Positions 9,561-18,763 of a stretch of 49,849 nt of DNA are shown here, in pieces; within the stretch, counting starts at the first letter, position 1, and every line of letters begins with the position of its first letter. The notes below the pieces were generated by a model. That model searched no databases. It was given only the letters and a program-made list of their open reading frames with translations, and was not told the DNA's origin. The translations under genes and the position numbers were made by a program. The DNA is from Sedimentisphaerales bacterium (GTDB lineage Bacteria; Planctomycetota; Phycisphaerae; Sedimentisphaerales; SG8-4), in assembly GCA_016928975.1 (NCBI GenBank), contig JAFGJR010000055.1, positions 1-49,849 on the forward strand, in the 5' to 3' direction.

Positions 9561-9898
9561 GCAACCTTTCTATGCTCCATACGTCCAAAGACGGGTGATC
9601 GCCGTCTTCGTCCGCCAGCCATTCTGCCCACATTCCCACGTGCGTTACAACCACACGAATCGGCCCGCTTCCCATACTGGCTGTTTCGTTCATTTTCACC
9701 GGGACCATGCTGCTACCCGATCATAGTCAATCAGAGAAGTGTCGATGATACAACAACTTATCGCAGCAAGCAACGGGGCAACTCCAATTTCTGCACGACT
9801 GCGTCGCACGTTGCCGCCCAGCGCACGGACGACTCATAGCACATGGCGCTCGGTGTCGATCCCTTGATCTCTTCGTCGGTTCGTGCTATGGATACATC
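9561..9898. promoter_or_regulatory. Divergent intergenic region (GH57 operon / GH78 gene)
   Basis: 338 bp without a gene, holding the control regions of both flanking operons by position. I could not find a convincing sigma70 pair for either direction. A TTGATC with a TATGGA 17 bp later exists close to the GH78 ATG, but its -10 matches only 3/6 and would leave almost no leader. No repeats or structured RNA recognised. Confidence 0.35.
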
Positions 9899-12196
9899 AT
9901 GCGAATCGACACACGAGGCCAGAGTCACAAAGCCGGTAAGGCCCACACGGATGCCGAGGAAACCTCACGCAAAGTTCGATTGCTGTCCCGCGGGCTGGTC
10001 ATAGTCTTGGTCGCGGCCAGGCTGGCCGCCGGCGCAGGCGGCGAAGTCACACTCGGAGAGCCTGCCGGCTTGACGTGCGAATTGATGCTACAGCCGCAAC
10101 TGGCGGAGATCAGCGACCCACGGCCGGAATTCGGGTGGGTCGTCAGATCCTCCCGCGACGGTGACGTCCAAACGGCCTGTCAAATCCTCGTGTCATCCAA
10201 CGAAGAGAGTCTTGCCAGAGATGAAGGCGATCTCTGGGACAGCGGCAAGACCTTGTCCCCTTGCTCGACGAATGTCGAATATGGCGGCCGGACTCTATCA
10301 TCGAACGAAACGTACTTCTGGAAAGTACGCACGTGGAACAGGAGCGACCAAGCCAGTCGCTACTCAGCACCCCAAACCTTCCGAACAGCCGTCCTGAAGG
10401 AGACATATGACACGGCACGATACCCGTTGGTGACGACGAGAATCAAGCCGGCCGGACTGGTGCAAAAGGCGGAGGGACATTACTTTGCCGATTTCGGCAA
10501 GGCGGCGTTCGGCACTATCGAGCTTACGGCCACGAGTCCGACTGCCGGCAGACAGATGGAGGTTCATCTCGGCGAGGTCCCTGCCGGCGACAGCGCCGTC
10601 GACCGCGACCCTGGCGGCGCGCGCCGCTACCGCATGATGAGGATCACCCTCGATGAAGGCACGCACACGTACAAAGTGTCCATCCCGCAGGACAAGCGCA
10701 ATACCGGTCCCCAAGCGATCCGGATGCCCGACTCTATCGGCGAAGTGATGCCGTTTCGGTACTGTGAGGTCATAGACTGCCCCTCCGCTCTGGACGAATG
10801 GCTGATCCGGCAGATCGCCGTGCATTACCTCTTTGACGACGATGCGTCGCGATTCACGTCCAGCGACCCGGTCCTCAATGACGTGTGGGACTTGTGCAAG
10901 TACACGATCAAGGCTACCAGCTTCTGCGGCGTCTACGTTGACGGCGATCGCGAGCGCATTCCCTACGAGGCGGATGCGTACATCAATCAGCTCTCTCACT
11001 ACTGCGTCGACCGCGAGTACACGATGGCTCGCCATACACATGAGTACCTGATCGCGCATCCCACCTGGCCGACCGAATGGATTCTCCACTCGGTTCTGAT
11101 GGCCTGGGCTGACTATCTGTACACCGGCAACGCGGAGTCCATCGTGCACTTCTATGAAGATCTGAAGGCCAAGACATTGCTGTCTCTTGCGCGCGACGAC
11201 GGGTTGATCAGCACGCAGACCGGACTGGTCACCCCCGAGGTGCTCCAGTCCATCCATTTCAGCGGCACACTGCGGGACATTGTCGATTGGCCTCATGGCA
11301 ACATTCTCGGCCTCCAGGGCGGTTACGGCGAGACGGACGACTTCGAATTCAAGCCCATCAATACAGTCGTCAACGCATTCCACTATCGCGCGCTCGTGCT
11401 CATGAGCCGGATGGCACACGACATCAACAAGACTCGCGATGCCGAGCAATTCAGCGAAGCCGCCGCTCGCGTCAAACGGTCGTTCAATGAGAAGTTGCTG
11501 GACAAGCACAAGGGTATCTACGTAGACGGCGAAGGAAGCACTCACAGTGCCCTTCACGCGAACATGTTTCCGCTGGCGTTTGGGCTCGTGCCGCCGGAGC
11601 ACACTGCGCAGGTGGCTGCGTTCATCAAGAGCCGCGGCATGGTATGCAGCGTCTACGGCTCCCAGTACCTGCTGGAGGCCCTCTACGAGGCCGGCGAGCA
11701 GGAGTTCGCACTGAAACTCATGACGGACCGCTCCACGGATCGAAGCTGGCCACACATGGTCTACGATGTTGGCACCACAATCACCCTGGAAGCATGGGAC
11801 AACAAGTACAAACCCAACCAGGACTGGAACCATGCGTGGGGCGCCGCTCCCGCCAATATCATCGCACGTTGCCTCATGGGCGTTCAGCCCCTCGAGCCTG
11901 GATTTGCCAAGGTCCGGATCATGCCCCAGCCGGCAAGTCTCAAGAACGCCAGCCTGGACCTGCCCACCATCCGCGGGACCATCCACGTGGACTTCTCATC
12001 CGAACAGGGTCGCTCGTTCCTCGTGAACGTCACGCTGCCGGCCAATATGAATGCGATGGTGTGCCTGCCACGCATGGGAAACGACACGCCCGATGTCTGG
12101 ATGGACGGACAACACATCCAGGGGACTCGCGAGGGCGAATTCATCGTCCTCGACGAGATCGGCTCGGGCCAACACCGCTTCGAGAGACGCCTGTGA
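9899..12196 (+). CDS. GH78 alpha-L-rhamnosidase-like glycosidase
   Basis: 765 residues. The family-typical N-terminal phrase (LAEISDPRPEFGWVV) begins the Fn3-like domain, followed by a jelly-roll and the (alpha/alpha)6 catalytic barrel. The expected general acid is E357 in the GDRERIPYEAD stretch, which corresponds to the CPQRDERxGWxGD region of other GH78 enzymes. A second acid candidate is E393 in PTEW. The C-terminus has WNHAWGAAPA and the closing beta domain with GFAKVRIMPQP. A hydrophobic segment at ~31-48 looks like a secretion signal, preceded by ~24 polar residues, so the true start may lie downstream of ATG 9899, which lacks a clear ribosome site. GH78 enzymes release terminal L-rhamnose from plant or algal polymers; specificity here is unproven. 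Confidence 0.85.
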   Translation: MRIDTRGQSHKAGKAHTDAEETSRKVRLLSRGLVIVLVAARLAAGAGGEVTLGEPAGLTCELMLQPQLAEISDPRPEFGWVVRSSRDGDVQTACQILVSSNEESLARDEGDLWDSGKTLSPCSTNVEYGGRTLSSNETYFWKVRTWNRSDQASRYSAPQTFRTAVLKETYDTARYPLVTTRIKPAGLVQKAEGHYFADFGKAAFGTIELTATSPTAGRQMEVHLGEVPAGDSAVDRDPGGARRYRMMRITLDEGTHTYKVSIPQDKRNTGPQAIRMPDSIGEVMPFRYCEVIDCPSALDEWLIRQIAVHYLFDDDASRFTSSDPVLNDVWDLCKYTIKATSFCGVYVDGDRERIPYEADAYINQLSHYCVDREYTMARHTHEYLIAHPTWPTEWILHSVLMAWADYLYTGNAESIVHFYEDLKAKTLLSLARDDGLISTQTGLVTPEVLQSIHFSGTLRDIVDWPHGNILGLQGGYGETDDFEFKPINTVVNAFHYRALVLMSRMAHDINKTRDAEQFSEAAARVKRSFNEKLLDKHKGIYVDGEGSTHSALHANMFPLAFGLVPPEHTAQVAAFIKSRGMVCSVYGSQYLLEALYEAGEQEFALKLMTDRSTDRSWPHMVYDVGTTITLEAWDNKYKPNQDWNHAWGAAPANIIARCLMGVQPLEPGFAKVRIMPQPASLKNASLDLPTIRGTIHVDFSSEQGRSFLVNVTLPANMNAMVCLPRMGNDTPDVWMDGQHIQGTREGEFIVLDEIGSGQHRFERRL

Positions 12197-12260
12197 TTCT
12201 CTCCCGGCAGACGCGCACTCGGACATGCTTCCGTGCTGACTTGCGGCGCTCGGATGCCAG

Positions 12261-13688
12261 CTACTTCGCCAGTTCCTGAAAACGGTTGGCGATCGCGAGA
12301 GCCGGATCGAGCGGGACATCGACGGGCGTCACCTTCTCGGGGATCTCCACCGTCGCCTTTGCCGGCAGAGACCTCCCTTCAAATTCCGGCAGCCATTGCC
12401 TCTGGGCTTCGAGTATTTCCCGCGTCATGTCCCGCACTTCTTTCAAGGTACATACCGCGGACGTCAGCGGATCGAGGGCAATCGCCTGCATCGCATGCTC
12501 CGGATTGCCCGTCAGCGCCGCTTCGACCGCAAGCTGCTGGACCGTGACGTTGCTCTGGTTCAGGGCCGCACATTGCGGCGGCAGACTCCCGATCCGCACC
12601 GGGTGGAGCCCGCGGGCGTCAACGAAGATCGGCACTTCGACACAGCAGCCTTGTGGCAGGTTCGTGATATAGCCGTCGTTGCGCACGTTGCCGTTGAGTC
12701 GGAAGGTGTGGTCCGTCTCGGCGGCCTCGAGAATGTACGAGCAATACTCGACGCTGCGCCGCTGGATCTTCCTCGATTCCGTTGCCAGGTAGTCCACTTT
12801 CTTGTACTTCTGGGCCAACATGTTGCAGTAGTGATAATAGGCCCCGGAGGCCCCGCCGAAGCCGGGCTGGTCGCAGTACAGCTCCAGCGCCCGTTTGCTG
12901 CTGCGGAACCACGGCACGTACTCGGACAGATGCCCGGTGCTCTCGGTCATGAAGTAGCCGAAGTGCCGCATTACCTCACCGCGGACTTTCTCGTTGACGT
13001 AGTACTCGGGCCTCTCGATGTTCTTGCGAAGGATTGGGTACAGGTCGCGTCCGTCTCGTTTGTCCCGGATCGCGAGGAACCACGCCATGTGGTTGATGCC
13101 GGCGCAGACGTAATCCACTTGTTCCTTGGGCACGTTCACGTACCGGCTGATCAGGTCGAGCGTGGTCTGAACGCCGTGACAGAGGCCGACGAATTGCAGG
13201 TTCGTCACGCGTCCGAGGGCCGAGCAGTTCGCGCCCATCGGGTTGGCGTAGTTCAAGAGGATCGCACTGGGACACAGCTCATTCATGTCCCGCGACATGT
13301 CCGCCAGAACCGGGATCGTACGAAGCGCCCGGAACACGCCGCCGGGACCGATGGAGTCGGCGATGCACTGATCGACGCCGTACCTGAGCGGGATCTCGTA
13401 GTCCATCTGGAACGCATCCACGCCGCCAACCTGGATCATGTTGATGACGTACGACGCGCCGTCCAGGGCCTTGCGACGATCGAGCGTCGCGGTTACCTTC
13501 GTCGGCAGCTTGTTCTCCGCGACCGCCTCCTTGACGAATGCCTTCATCGTGTCGAGCTTGGGCTTCGTCCGGTTCATCAGGCAGATCTCGCTGTCCTGGA
13601 GAGCCGGCGTGGCCAGGATGTCCATCGTCAACGTCTTGCAGAAGATGAGGCTCCCCGCTCCGATCATCGCGATCTTCGGTTTCGGCAT
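12261..13688 (-). CDS. GH4 NAD+/Mn2+-dependent alpha-glucosidase/alpha-galactosidase
   Basis: 475 residues. GH4 enzymes cleave glycosides by a redox-elimination mechanism with NAD+ and Mn2+. Visible signatures: N-terminal dinucleotide fold (KIAMIGAGSLIF), IQVGGVDAFQMDYEIP, metal-site C170/H171 in GLCHGVQ, and N199/H200 in the CAGINHMAWF motif. The CHGVQ/GINHMAW pattern is that of the alpha-glucosidase/alpha-galactosidase (AglA/MelA-like) branch rather than 6-phospho-glucosidases, so unphosphorylated alpha-glycosides are likely. ATG 13688 is preferred because GAAGGG sits ~9 nt upstream; an in-frame GTG at 13697 is an alternative. It is the last gene of a leftward operon, 26 bp after the HEAT/FG-GAP gene, and converges with GH78. 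Confidence 0.9.
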   Translation of the reverse strand: MPKPKIAMIGAGSLIFCKTLTMDILATPALQDSEICLMNRTKPKLDTMKAFVKEAVAENKLPTKVTATLDRRKALDGASYVINMIQVGGVDAFQMDYEIPLRYGVDQCIADSIGPGGVFRALRTIPVLADMSRDMNELCPSAILLNYANPMGANCSALGRVTNLQFVGLCHGVQTTLDLISRYVNVPKEQVDYVCAGINHMAWFLAIRDKRDGRDLYPILRKNIERPEYYVNEKVRGEVMRHFGYFMTESTGHLSEYVPWFRSSKRALELYCDQPGFGGASGAYYHYCNMLAQKYKKVDYLATESRKIQRRSVEYCSYILEAAETDHTFRLNGNVRNDGYITNLPQGCCVEVPIFVDARGLHPVRIGSLPPQCAALNQSNVTVQQLAVEAALTGNPEHAMQAIALDPLTSAVCTLKEVRDMTREILEAQRQWLPEFEGRSLPAKATVEIPEKVTPVDVPLDPALAIANRFQELAK

Positions 13689-13714
13689 GACAATCACCCT
13701 TCATCAATCAGAAG

Positions 13715-16700
13715 TCATTTGAGCAGGTTCTCGAACAGGTAGAGCCCGCTTTTGCCCGGGGCGACCACGTCGATGTCACCGTCTCCGTCCATATCTGCGG
13801 CGCCGGTGTTGATGCCGAAGCCGACCCGGCCCCCTTCGTGCATCACGTGGCGCGTCCACTTCTTCGTCGCGGCCTCCAGGTCGTAATAGTAGACGCAGCA
13901 AGGCTCCTCACCGCCCGGGTCGTGACCATTGTGGGCGTGGTAGCGCTTGCCGGTGACGAGCTCATCGCGACCGTCGTTGTCCAGGTCCGCCATCAGCAGG
14001 AAGTGCGGCTGCGACCACGAGTCGTCGATCAGGTATTTCTCCCACGTGCGCTTGCCGCCGGTAGAGGTCTGCTCCAGCCAGTAGGCGCCGTAGTTGTGAG
14101 CCAGGCCCCAGACGAGGTCCGAGTCGCCGTCGCCGTCCACGTCGTGCACGAGGATCGGAATGCTGGCGTAACCGAGATCGAATTCCGGCCGCCACTGCCA
14201 GCCGCCGTCGGCAGTCTGTTCCAGCCAACCCTTGGGCGTCACCACATCGCAACGGCCGTCCTTGTTCACGTCGCCGGCGCCCAGGCCGTGCCCGGCCGCC
14301 TCCTTGGGAAGCGGATGCTTCTCCCATCGCACGCCCTGAGGAGCAGAGGCGTCGCGGTGGAACTCGTACCAGGCAGCCTCGCTCATGATGTCGGGCAGAA
14401 TATCAGGTTGGCCATCCCCGTTGATGTCGTACGACATCGCGGTCTCCATATTCCCCGGCGTGTCGATCTCGAAGAGCTGCCACGGACCATCTGCTTTGCC
14501 TGGATTGCGGACCCAGTACACCATCTTGTTGTGCCAGGCGGCACCGGCGGTGTCGATCCAGCCGTCGCCGTCCACGTCCATCGGCAGGTTCGCGAAGTCG
14601 TAGAAATAGTCCCCTTCCTCTTTGATCTCGCGGACGAAGTGCCTCTTCCAGGTCGGCGCCTCATACCAGAATCCGCCGCTGAGGATGTCGAGCTTGCCAT
14701 CGCGGTTGACGTCGAGAATGCCCGCCGCCTCGAAACGCGAATCGGCATTGATCGTGTGCAGCCGCCAGCCCTCACCCAGCTTGAGCTGAGGGATTTTGAC
14801 CTCTTTGACGCGTACAATCACCCCCCAGGGCATGTTGTTCTGCGTCACCTTGAGCATGAGGTGGTTGATCCCCTTCTGAAGGGTGACGCGCACCCGGTCG
14901 GGATCGGGCATGATGGGCCGCGCTATGTTGTTGGCGTGGATCACTTTGCCGTTGAGCCACGCTTTGACACCGTCATCGCTGTAGATCTCCAGCATCGCGG
15001 CCGTGGGCTCGTCCACCTCCCATTGCGTCCGGAGGTACGCCACGCGTTGCTCGCCACCGAACGCGGCAAGCAAATCGACGTGGGCCGGGTGGTCGCCCTC
15101 CGCTCGGACGGCGATAGGCTTCCACTCAACGTGTGCTCCGGTATCCTCCGGCGCGAACGGAATGTCGAACAGTCTCGCGTAGTTCTGTCCCTCTCGCATA
15201 TATGGCCCAGCCACTTCCCAATTCCTCAGATAGCTCTGGACCGACGCCACCTCCAACAACAAGTCCTCCGCCTGCTTCCGGGATTCGGCGCTGACCGGCG
15301 CCGCTGCAACGACCTTCAACGCCGCCGCCACCTTCTTCGGCTCGGCGCCGGAAATCGCCCGGGCGATCTGCACCGTCGCCTGCGCCGCTTCGGCCCGCAG
15401 CGATGCATCGGAAACCTGCTCACAGGCCAGCTCCATAGCGGCCGGTGTCTGAATCCTGGCCAGGGCTGCCAGAGCCACACGCTTCTCATCGGGACGCTGA
15501 GCTACCTGCATGACCTTGCGCACTTGCCGGACTTTGCCGTCGGCCGGGGAGTCGCCCTGGTCGATCAAACGGACCGCTGCCCGCAATGCCAGGACACGAT
15601 GGACCTGCTTGTCCGAGGTCTGCGAGACCTCCAGTAGACTGGGCACGAACGAGTCGTCCCCGCCGCCCGTCGCCAAAGCCCGCAATGCATCCTCGCGAAG
15701 CTGGCTGTCATCGGTCTGGCCCAACGCTCGTCTCAACGCAGGCCACGCCACCGGTGACCCCAACTGCCCCAAGGCGATCAGCATCGCCGCGCGATTCGGG
15801 CCGCCGGCTTTGGGCAATTGTTGCAGCACGAGTTCAGCCGCGCGATCTTCCGCCGCGACCCGCCGTGCTGTGGCAACCAGCGCCTTGACGACTTCGTCGG
15901 CCTGACCGCTCTTCTCCTGTGTCACCAGTAGCGCCACGAGGTCGCCCATCTGTTCGGCACCCGAAAGCTCCCCCAATGCCTTCAACGCCGCCCGCTGGAC
16001 CCCAGGAGCACTACCCCGCGCCTGGTCCAACAAAGGCTGGGCCGCGACGTCGATCGACGTGCCGCGCTCGCGCAGGGCGTCGATCGCCTCGACCCGGACC
16101 GCCAGATCGGACGAACCCACCAAAGACAAGATCGCCTGGTCGACACCCTCACCCGACAGCCGAGTCAGGCTTCGTCGTGCGCCGGCCTGTTGGGCCTCCG
16201 TGCCGGAGGCCGCCCGCTCGGCCAAGACCGCCACAAGCTTCGCATCGCCCACACGACCGGCAGCCTCCAGCGCCGCGACCTGGACGGCCGGATACGGACT
16301 GTTCAGAGCAGTACCCACCAAAGACAGAGCATTCCTTCCCTGCTTGACGCTCGCGTCGAGCACGGCCAATTGTGCGTCGGCTGCCAACGAGCCCCACTGT
16401 CTCACACAGGCTTGGGTGACCTGTTCATCATCCCGCTCGCGAATCAGCTCGAGAGCCGCCTGCCGCGCAGGGTGATCGGGCTCTCGCAGCGCTTCGACCA
16501 TCAGGGTTGTACGGCTGTGGCCATCATCCGCCAGAACCATGCCTCGCCAGGCTGCCACCCGATACTGCCTCAGAGACTTCCCACTGAACAAATCCCGGTA
16601 GATCCTGGCAGCTCCGGACCGGTTTCCAGCCACGAGCAGGTCATCGGCGTACTGGAGTAGGGCTTCCAGGACTGCCGGCTGCACCGGAGGCGGCGCGGTG

Positions 16701-17170
16701 CTGACAACGGCTCGCAGCGCTGCAACTGCATCGTCGCCGCCAATCCTTCCGAGGGCCGAGGCCGAGGCAGCGGCGATCACCAGGTCCGCATCGGACAGCA
16801 GTGGTGTCAGCAGTGGAACCGCTTGCGCGTCTCGCCGCCAGCCGAGCGAATCAATCAAACCAGCCCTGATCGAGCCGGAACCGGTGCTCAGGGCCTGGCG
16901 CAGCACCTGGCCGGCCTCCGGATACGGCATTGGCTCCAGCGCATTGCACGCAGCTTGCGAGAGTCTCTCCTGGCCCAGCAGTGCCGCAAGCGCGGGCACG
17001 GACCTGGCTGTGCCGATGATTCGCAGCCTGAAGCAGGCGTCGCACTTCTGCGGGACGCCCGCATTCGACTTCAGGATCGCGATGAGATCCTGTTCCTCGT
17101 CCGCACGGAGGTTGCCGACGCAAGCGGTCAAGAAACACACAAGCACGTAGCAGAGGTGATTTGTCTTCAT
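13715..17170 (-). CDS. Secreted HEAT-repeat / jelly-roll / FG-GAP (VCBS) fusion protein
   Basis: 1151 residues beginning with a signal peptide (KTNHLCYVLVCFLTACVGNLRA). Residues ~25-640 are back-to-back HEAT-like helical repeats (VPALAALLG, AVPLLTPLLSD, VRVEAIDALRERG and many more). Residues ~644-795 form a beta domain with SDDGVKAWLNGKVIH, typical of PA14/NPCBM-like carbohydrate-binding jelly rolls. From ~800 to the end is an FG-GAP/VCBS-type propeller with seven calcium-loop motifs (DVNRDG, DVDGDG, DINGDG, DVNKDG, DVDGDG, DLDNDG, DMDGDG). No catalytic motif seen, so an extracytoplasmic binding or scaffold protein is likely. GAGGA upstream fixes the start at 17170, although the frame is open to 17287. 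It lies between a Gfo/Idh/MocA gene (46 bp) and a GH4 gene (26 bp), implying sugar-related work. Confidence 0.85.
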   Translation of the reverse strand: MKTNHLCYVLVCFLTACVGNLRADEEQDLIAILKSNAGVPQKCDACFRLRIIGTARSVPALAALLGQERLSQAACNALEPMPYPEAGQVLRQALSTGSGSIRAGLIDSLGWRRDAQAVPLLTPLLSDADLVIAAASASALGRIGGDDAVAALRAVVSTAPPPVQPAVLEALLQYADDLLVAGNRSGAARIYRDLFSGKSLRQYRVAAWRGMVLADDGHSRTTLMVEALREPDHPARQAALELIRERDDEQVTQACVRQWGSLAADAQLAVLDASVKQGRNALSLVGTALNSPYPAVQVAALEAAGRVGDAKLVAVLAERAASGTEAQQAGARRSLTRLSGEGVDQAILSLVGSSDLAVRVEAIDALRERGTSIDVAAQPLLDQARGSAPGVQRAALKALGELSGAEQMGDLVALLVTQEKSGQADEVVKALVATARRVAAEDRAAELVLQQLPKAGGPNRAAMLIALGQLGSPVAWPALRRALGQTDDSQLREDALRALATGGGDDSFVPSLLEVSQTSDKQVHRVLALRAAVRLIDQGDSPADGKVRQVRKVMQVAQRPDEKRVALAALARIQTPAAMELACEQVSDASLRAEAAQATVQIARAISGAEPKKVAAALKVVAAAPVSAESRKQAEDLLLEVASVQSYLRNWEVAGPYMREGQNYARLFDIPFAPEDTGAHVEWKPIAVRAEGDHPAHVDLLAAFGGEQRVAYLRTQWEVDEPTAAMLEIYSDDGVKAWLNGKVIHANNIARPIMPDPDRVRVTLQKGINHLMLKVTQNNMPWGVIVRVKEVKIPQLKLGEGWRLHTINADSRFEAAGILDVNRDGKLDILSGGFWYEAPTWKRHFVREIKEEGDYFYDFANLPMDVDGDGWIDTAGAAWHNKMVYWVRNPGKADGPWQLFEIDTPGNMETAMSYDINGDGQPDILPDIMSEAAWYEFHRDASAPQGVRWEKHPLPKEAAGHGLGAGDVNKDGRCDVVTPKGWLEQTADGGWQWRPEFDLGYASIPILVHDVDGDGDSDLVWGLAHNYGAYWLEQTSTGGKRTWEKYLIDDSWSQPHFLLMADLDNDGRDELVTGKRYHAHNGHDPGGEEPCCVYYYDLEAATKKWTRHVMHEGGRVGFGINTGAADMDGDGDIDVVAPGKSGLYLFENLLK

Positions 17171-17216
17171 CGGGATGTCCTCATAGTCATTGCTGATAGC
17201 GGCTGCTCGTGCCGAC

Positions 17217-18551
17217 TCAGATTCGCCAGGGAGGGCGCTTGCTGTACGAGAGAAGCCGATTGGCCTGCTCATCGCCGGCAAATGCACCCTTCGCCGGCTC
17301 CCATTTGACCGAGCGCTTCAGGGCCAGCGAGATTCCCCCGATGAGAATCGCGTTCATCGTGTACACGGCGGTCTCCGCGTTGCAGATCGTCAAGCGGCGC
17401 GTTCGAATACAGTCGAGGAAGTTGCCCGAATGACTGTCGGCGTAGTAGACCCGGGAATCTCCCGGACGCAGCGGCTGCCTGAGGATACTGGCGGGGTAAG
17501 AGACGAGATCGGACCGGTCCACGGCAATGCGGCCCTCGGTACCCACGAAACAGGCGCCACCCTCGCCGCCCACGGGTTCGCCGGGATAGCCCGCGGAGTG
17601 AACGACGACGCCGTTCGAATAATGGTAATGAACCTCGCCGTTGTCGAACGCCACCTCGATGGGCGCCTGTGGATCGGGATTGACCGTCCATTGAATGATG
17701 TCGTAGTGGTGGGGACTCCAGTTCACGTCGCCGACAAACAGTCCGGAGAGCGTATGCCCGGCTTCGCCCCCGAAAGGTCGCCATGGCAACGGACCCAGCC
17801 ACATGTCCCAGTCGAATCCCTCCGGCACGGGCACCGAGTGGTCGGACGTCCAGGGCGTGGGGAAGAACGCGCCAGGCAGGCGATAGGCGTACACCTCTTT
17901 CAATCGACCGATACGACCGTTACGAATCAGTTCGCACGCGATGCGGAACTTGCCCTCATATTCCGAGCGTTGCTGCATGCCCGCCTGGTAGATGCGGTTG
18001 TGCCGGCGGGCAGCCTCAACCAGGGTGCGCCCCTCCCGCATGGTGATGGCGATGGGTTTCTCACAGTATACGTCCTTGCCCGACCGCAGCGCCATCGTCG
18101 CCATGGGCGCAGCCCAGTGATATGGCACCGCTATCAGGACGGCGTCAATGTCCGGCCGAGCGAGGACCTCGCGAAAGTCGTTGTACGCCTGGACGCTACT
18201 GTAGTTGGCCTTGTTGAATCTCTGCGCGTAGATCTGGTTGCATCGCTGCTGGGCTTGCTCGCGGCGTTCCCGCCGGACGTCGCACACGGCGAGCACCTGT
18301 ACGTCCTCGCGAGCCACGTAACCGCCCGGGACATACGTCCAGGCGCCCCCGAGAAGATGTCCCGAGCCCTGGCCTCCGAGCCCGATGAATCCCATCCCGA
18401 TCCGCTCACTGGCAGGCACCGCCCCCCCGGCCCCCAGCGCCGAGCTGGCAATCACATACGGCATGGCGACTGCCGATGCTGCCGCTTTCAGGAACTGCCT
18501 TCGTGTCGCTGTCATCTGATCGACCATAATCCACTCCATCGTACGTACCAT
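17217..18551 (-). CDS. Tat-exported Gfo/Idh/MocA family oxidoreductase
   Basis: 444 residues with a twin-arginine signal (RRQFLK, R17-R18, then an Ala-rich core). The Rossmann motif IGMGFIGLGGQGSGH lies at ~51-65, the family's EKP motif is in VYCEKPIAITM, and the C-terminal alpha/beta substrate domain resembles the planctomycete group of these enzymes. Members oxidise or reduce sugars and inositols with NAD(P), and some act as glycosidases through redox chemistry. Substrate unknown. A strong GGGAGGA lies 5 nt before ATG 18551. First gene of the operon that continues with the HEAT/FG-GAP protein and GH4 enzyme. A Tat signal on a nicotinamide enzyme implies export with the cofactor bound. Confidence 0.92.
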   Translation of the reverse strand: MVRTMEWIMVDQMTATRRQFLKAAASAVAMPYVIASSALGAGGAVPASERIGMGFIGLGGQGSGHLLGGAWTYVPGGYVAREDVQVLAVCDVRRERREQAQQRCNQIYAQRFNKANYSSVQAYNDFREVLARPDIDAVLIAVPYHWAAPMATMALRSGKDVYCEKPIAITMREGRTLVEAARRHNRIYQAGMQQRSEYEGKFRIACELIRNGRIGRLKEVYAYRLPGAFFPTPWTSDHSVPVPEGFDWDMWLGPLPWRPFGGEAGHTLSGLFVGDVNWSPHHYDIIQWTVNPDPQAPIEVAFDNGEVHYHYSNGVVVHSAGYPGEPVGGEGGACFVGTEGRIAVDRSDLVSYPASILRQPLRPGDSRVYYADSHSGNFLDCIRTRRLTICNAETAVYTMNAILIGGISLALKRSVKWEPAKGAFAGDEQANRLLSYSKRPPWRI

Positions 18552-18627
18552 GATTCCTCCCACCAGGGAATCAGTTGCGGTATTGTAGCCACTGATCCCT
18601 CCAAGCGGAAATCCGAAATTCGAAACA

Positions 18628-18727
18628 ACTCGGGTGGCGGCGGCAAGCGTCAGCTTGCCGATGGTTCCTCAGAGGCGCAACGCCATCGGCAAGCTCCGTT
18701 TCTCTCCGCTTGCCGCTGCCACCCGGA
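18628..18727. repeat. ~100-bp imperfect inverted repeat (dispersed-repeat or terminator-like)
   Basis: Left arm (18631-18666, from CGGGTGGCGGCGGCAAGCG to CTTGCCGATGG) is complementary, with small gaps, to the right arm (18683-18725, from CCATCGGCAAGC to CGCTTGCCGCTGCCACCCG). It sits between the stop of the LamG gene and the start of the Gfo/Idh/MocA gene. There is no T-run, so it is more like a dispersed hairpin repeat than a classic terminator, though it could stop transcription. The AT-rich ATCCGAAATTCGAAAC just to its left has the look of a repeat border. Confidence 0.6.
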
Positions 18728-18763
18728 CGAGTTCTGGATTCCCCGTGCAGCAGCTTCGCACGG

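Noticed and set aside
13838..15637. 599-codon plus-strand frame over the HEAT/FG-GAP gene
   Set aside because: Antisense shadow; the minus strand shows repeated calcium-loop motifs in frame.
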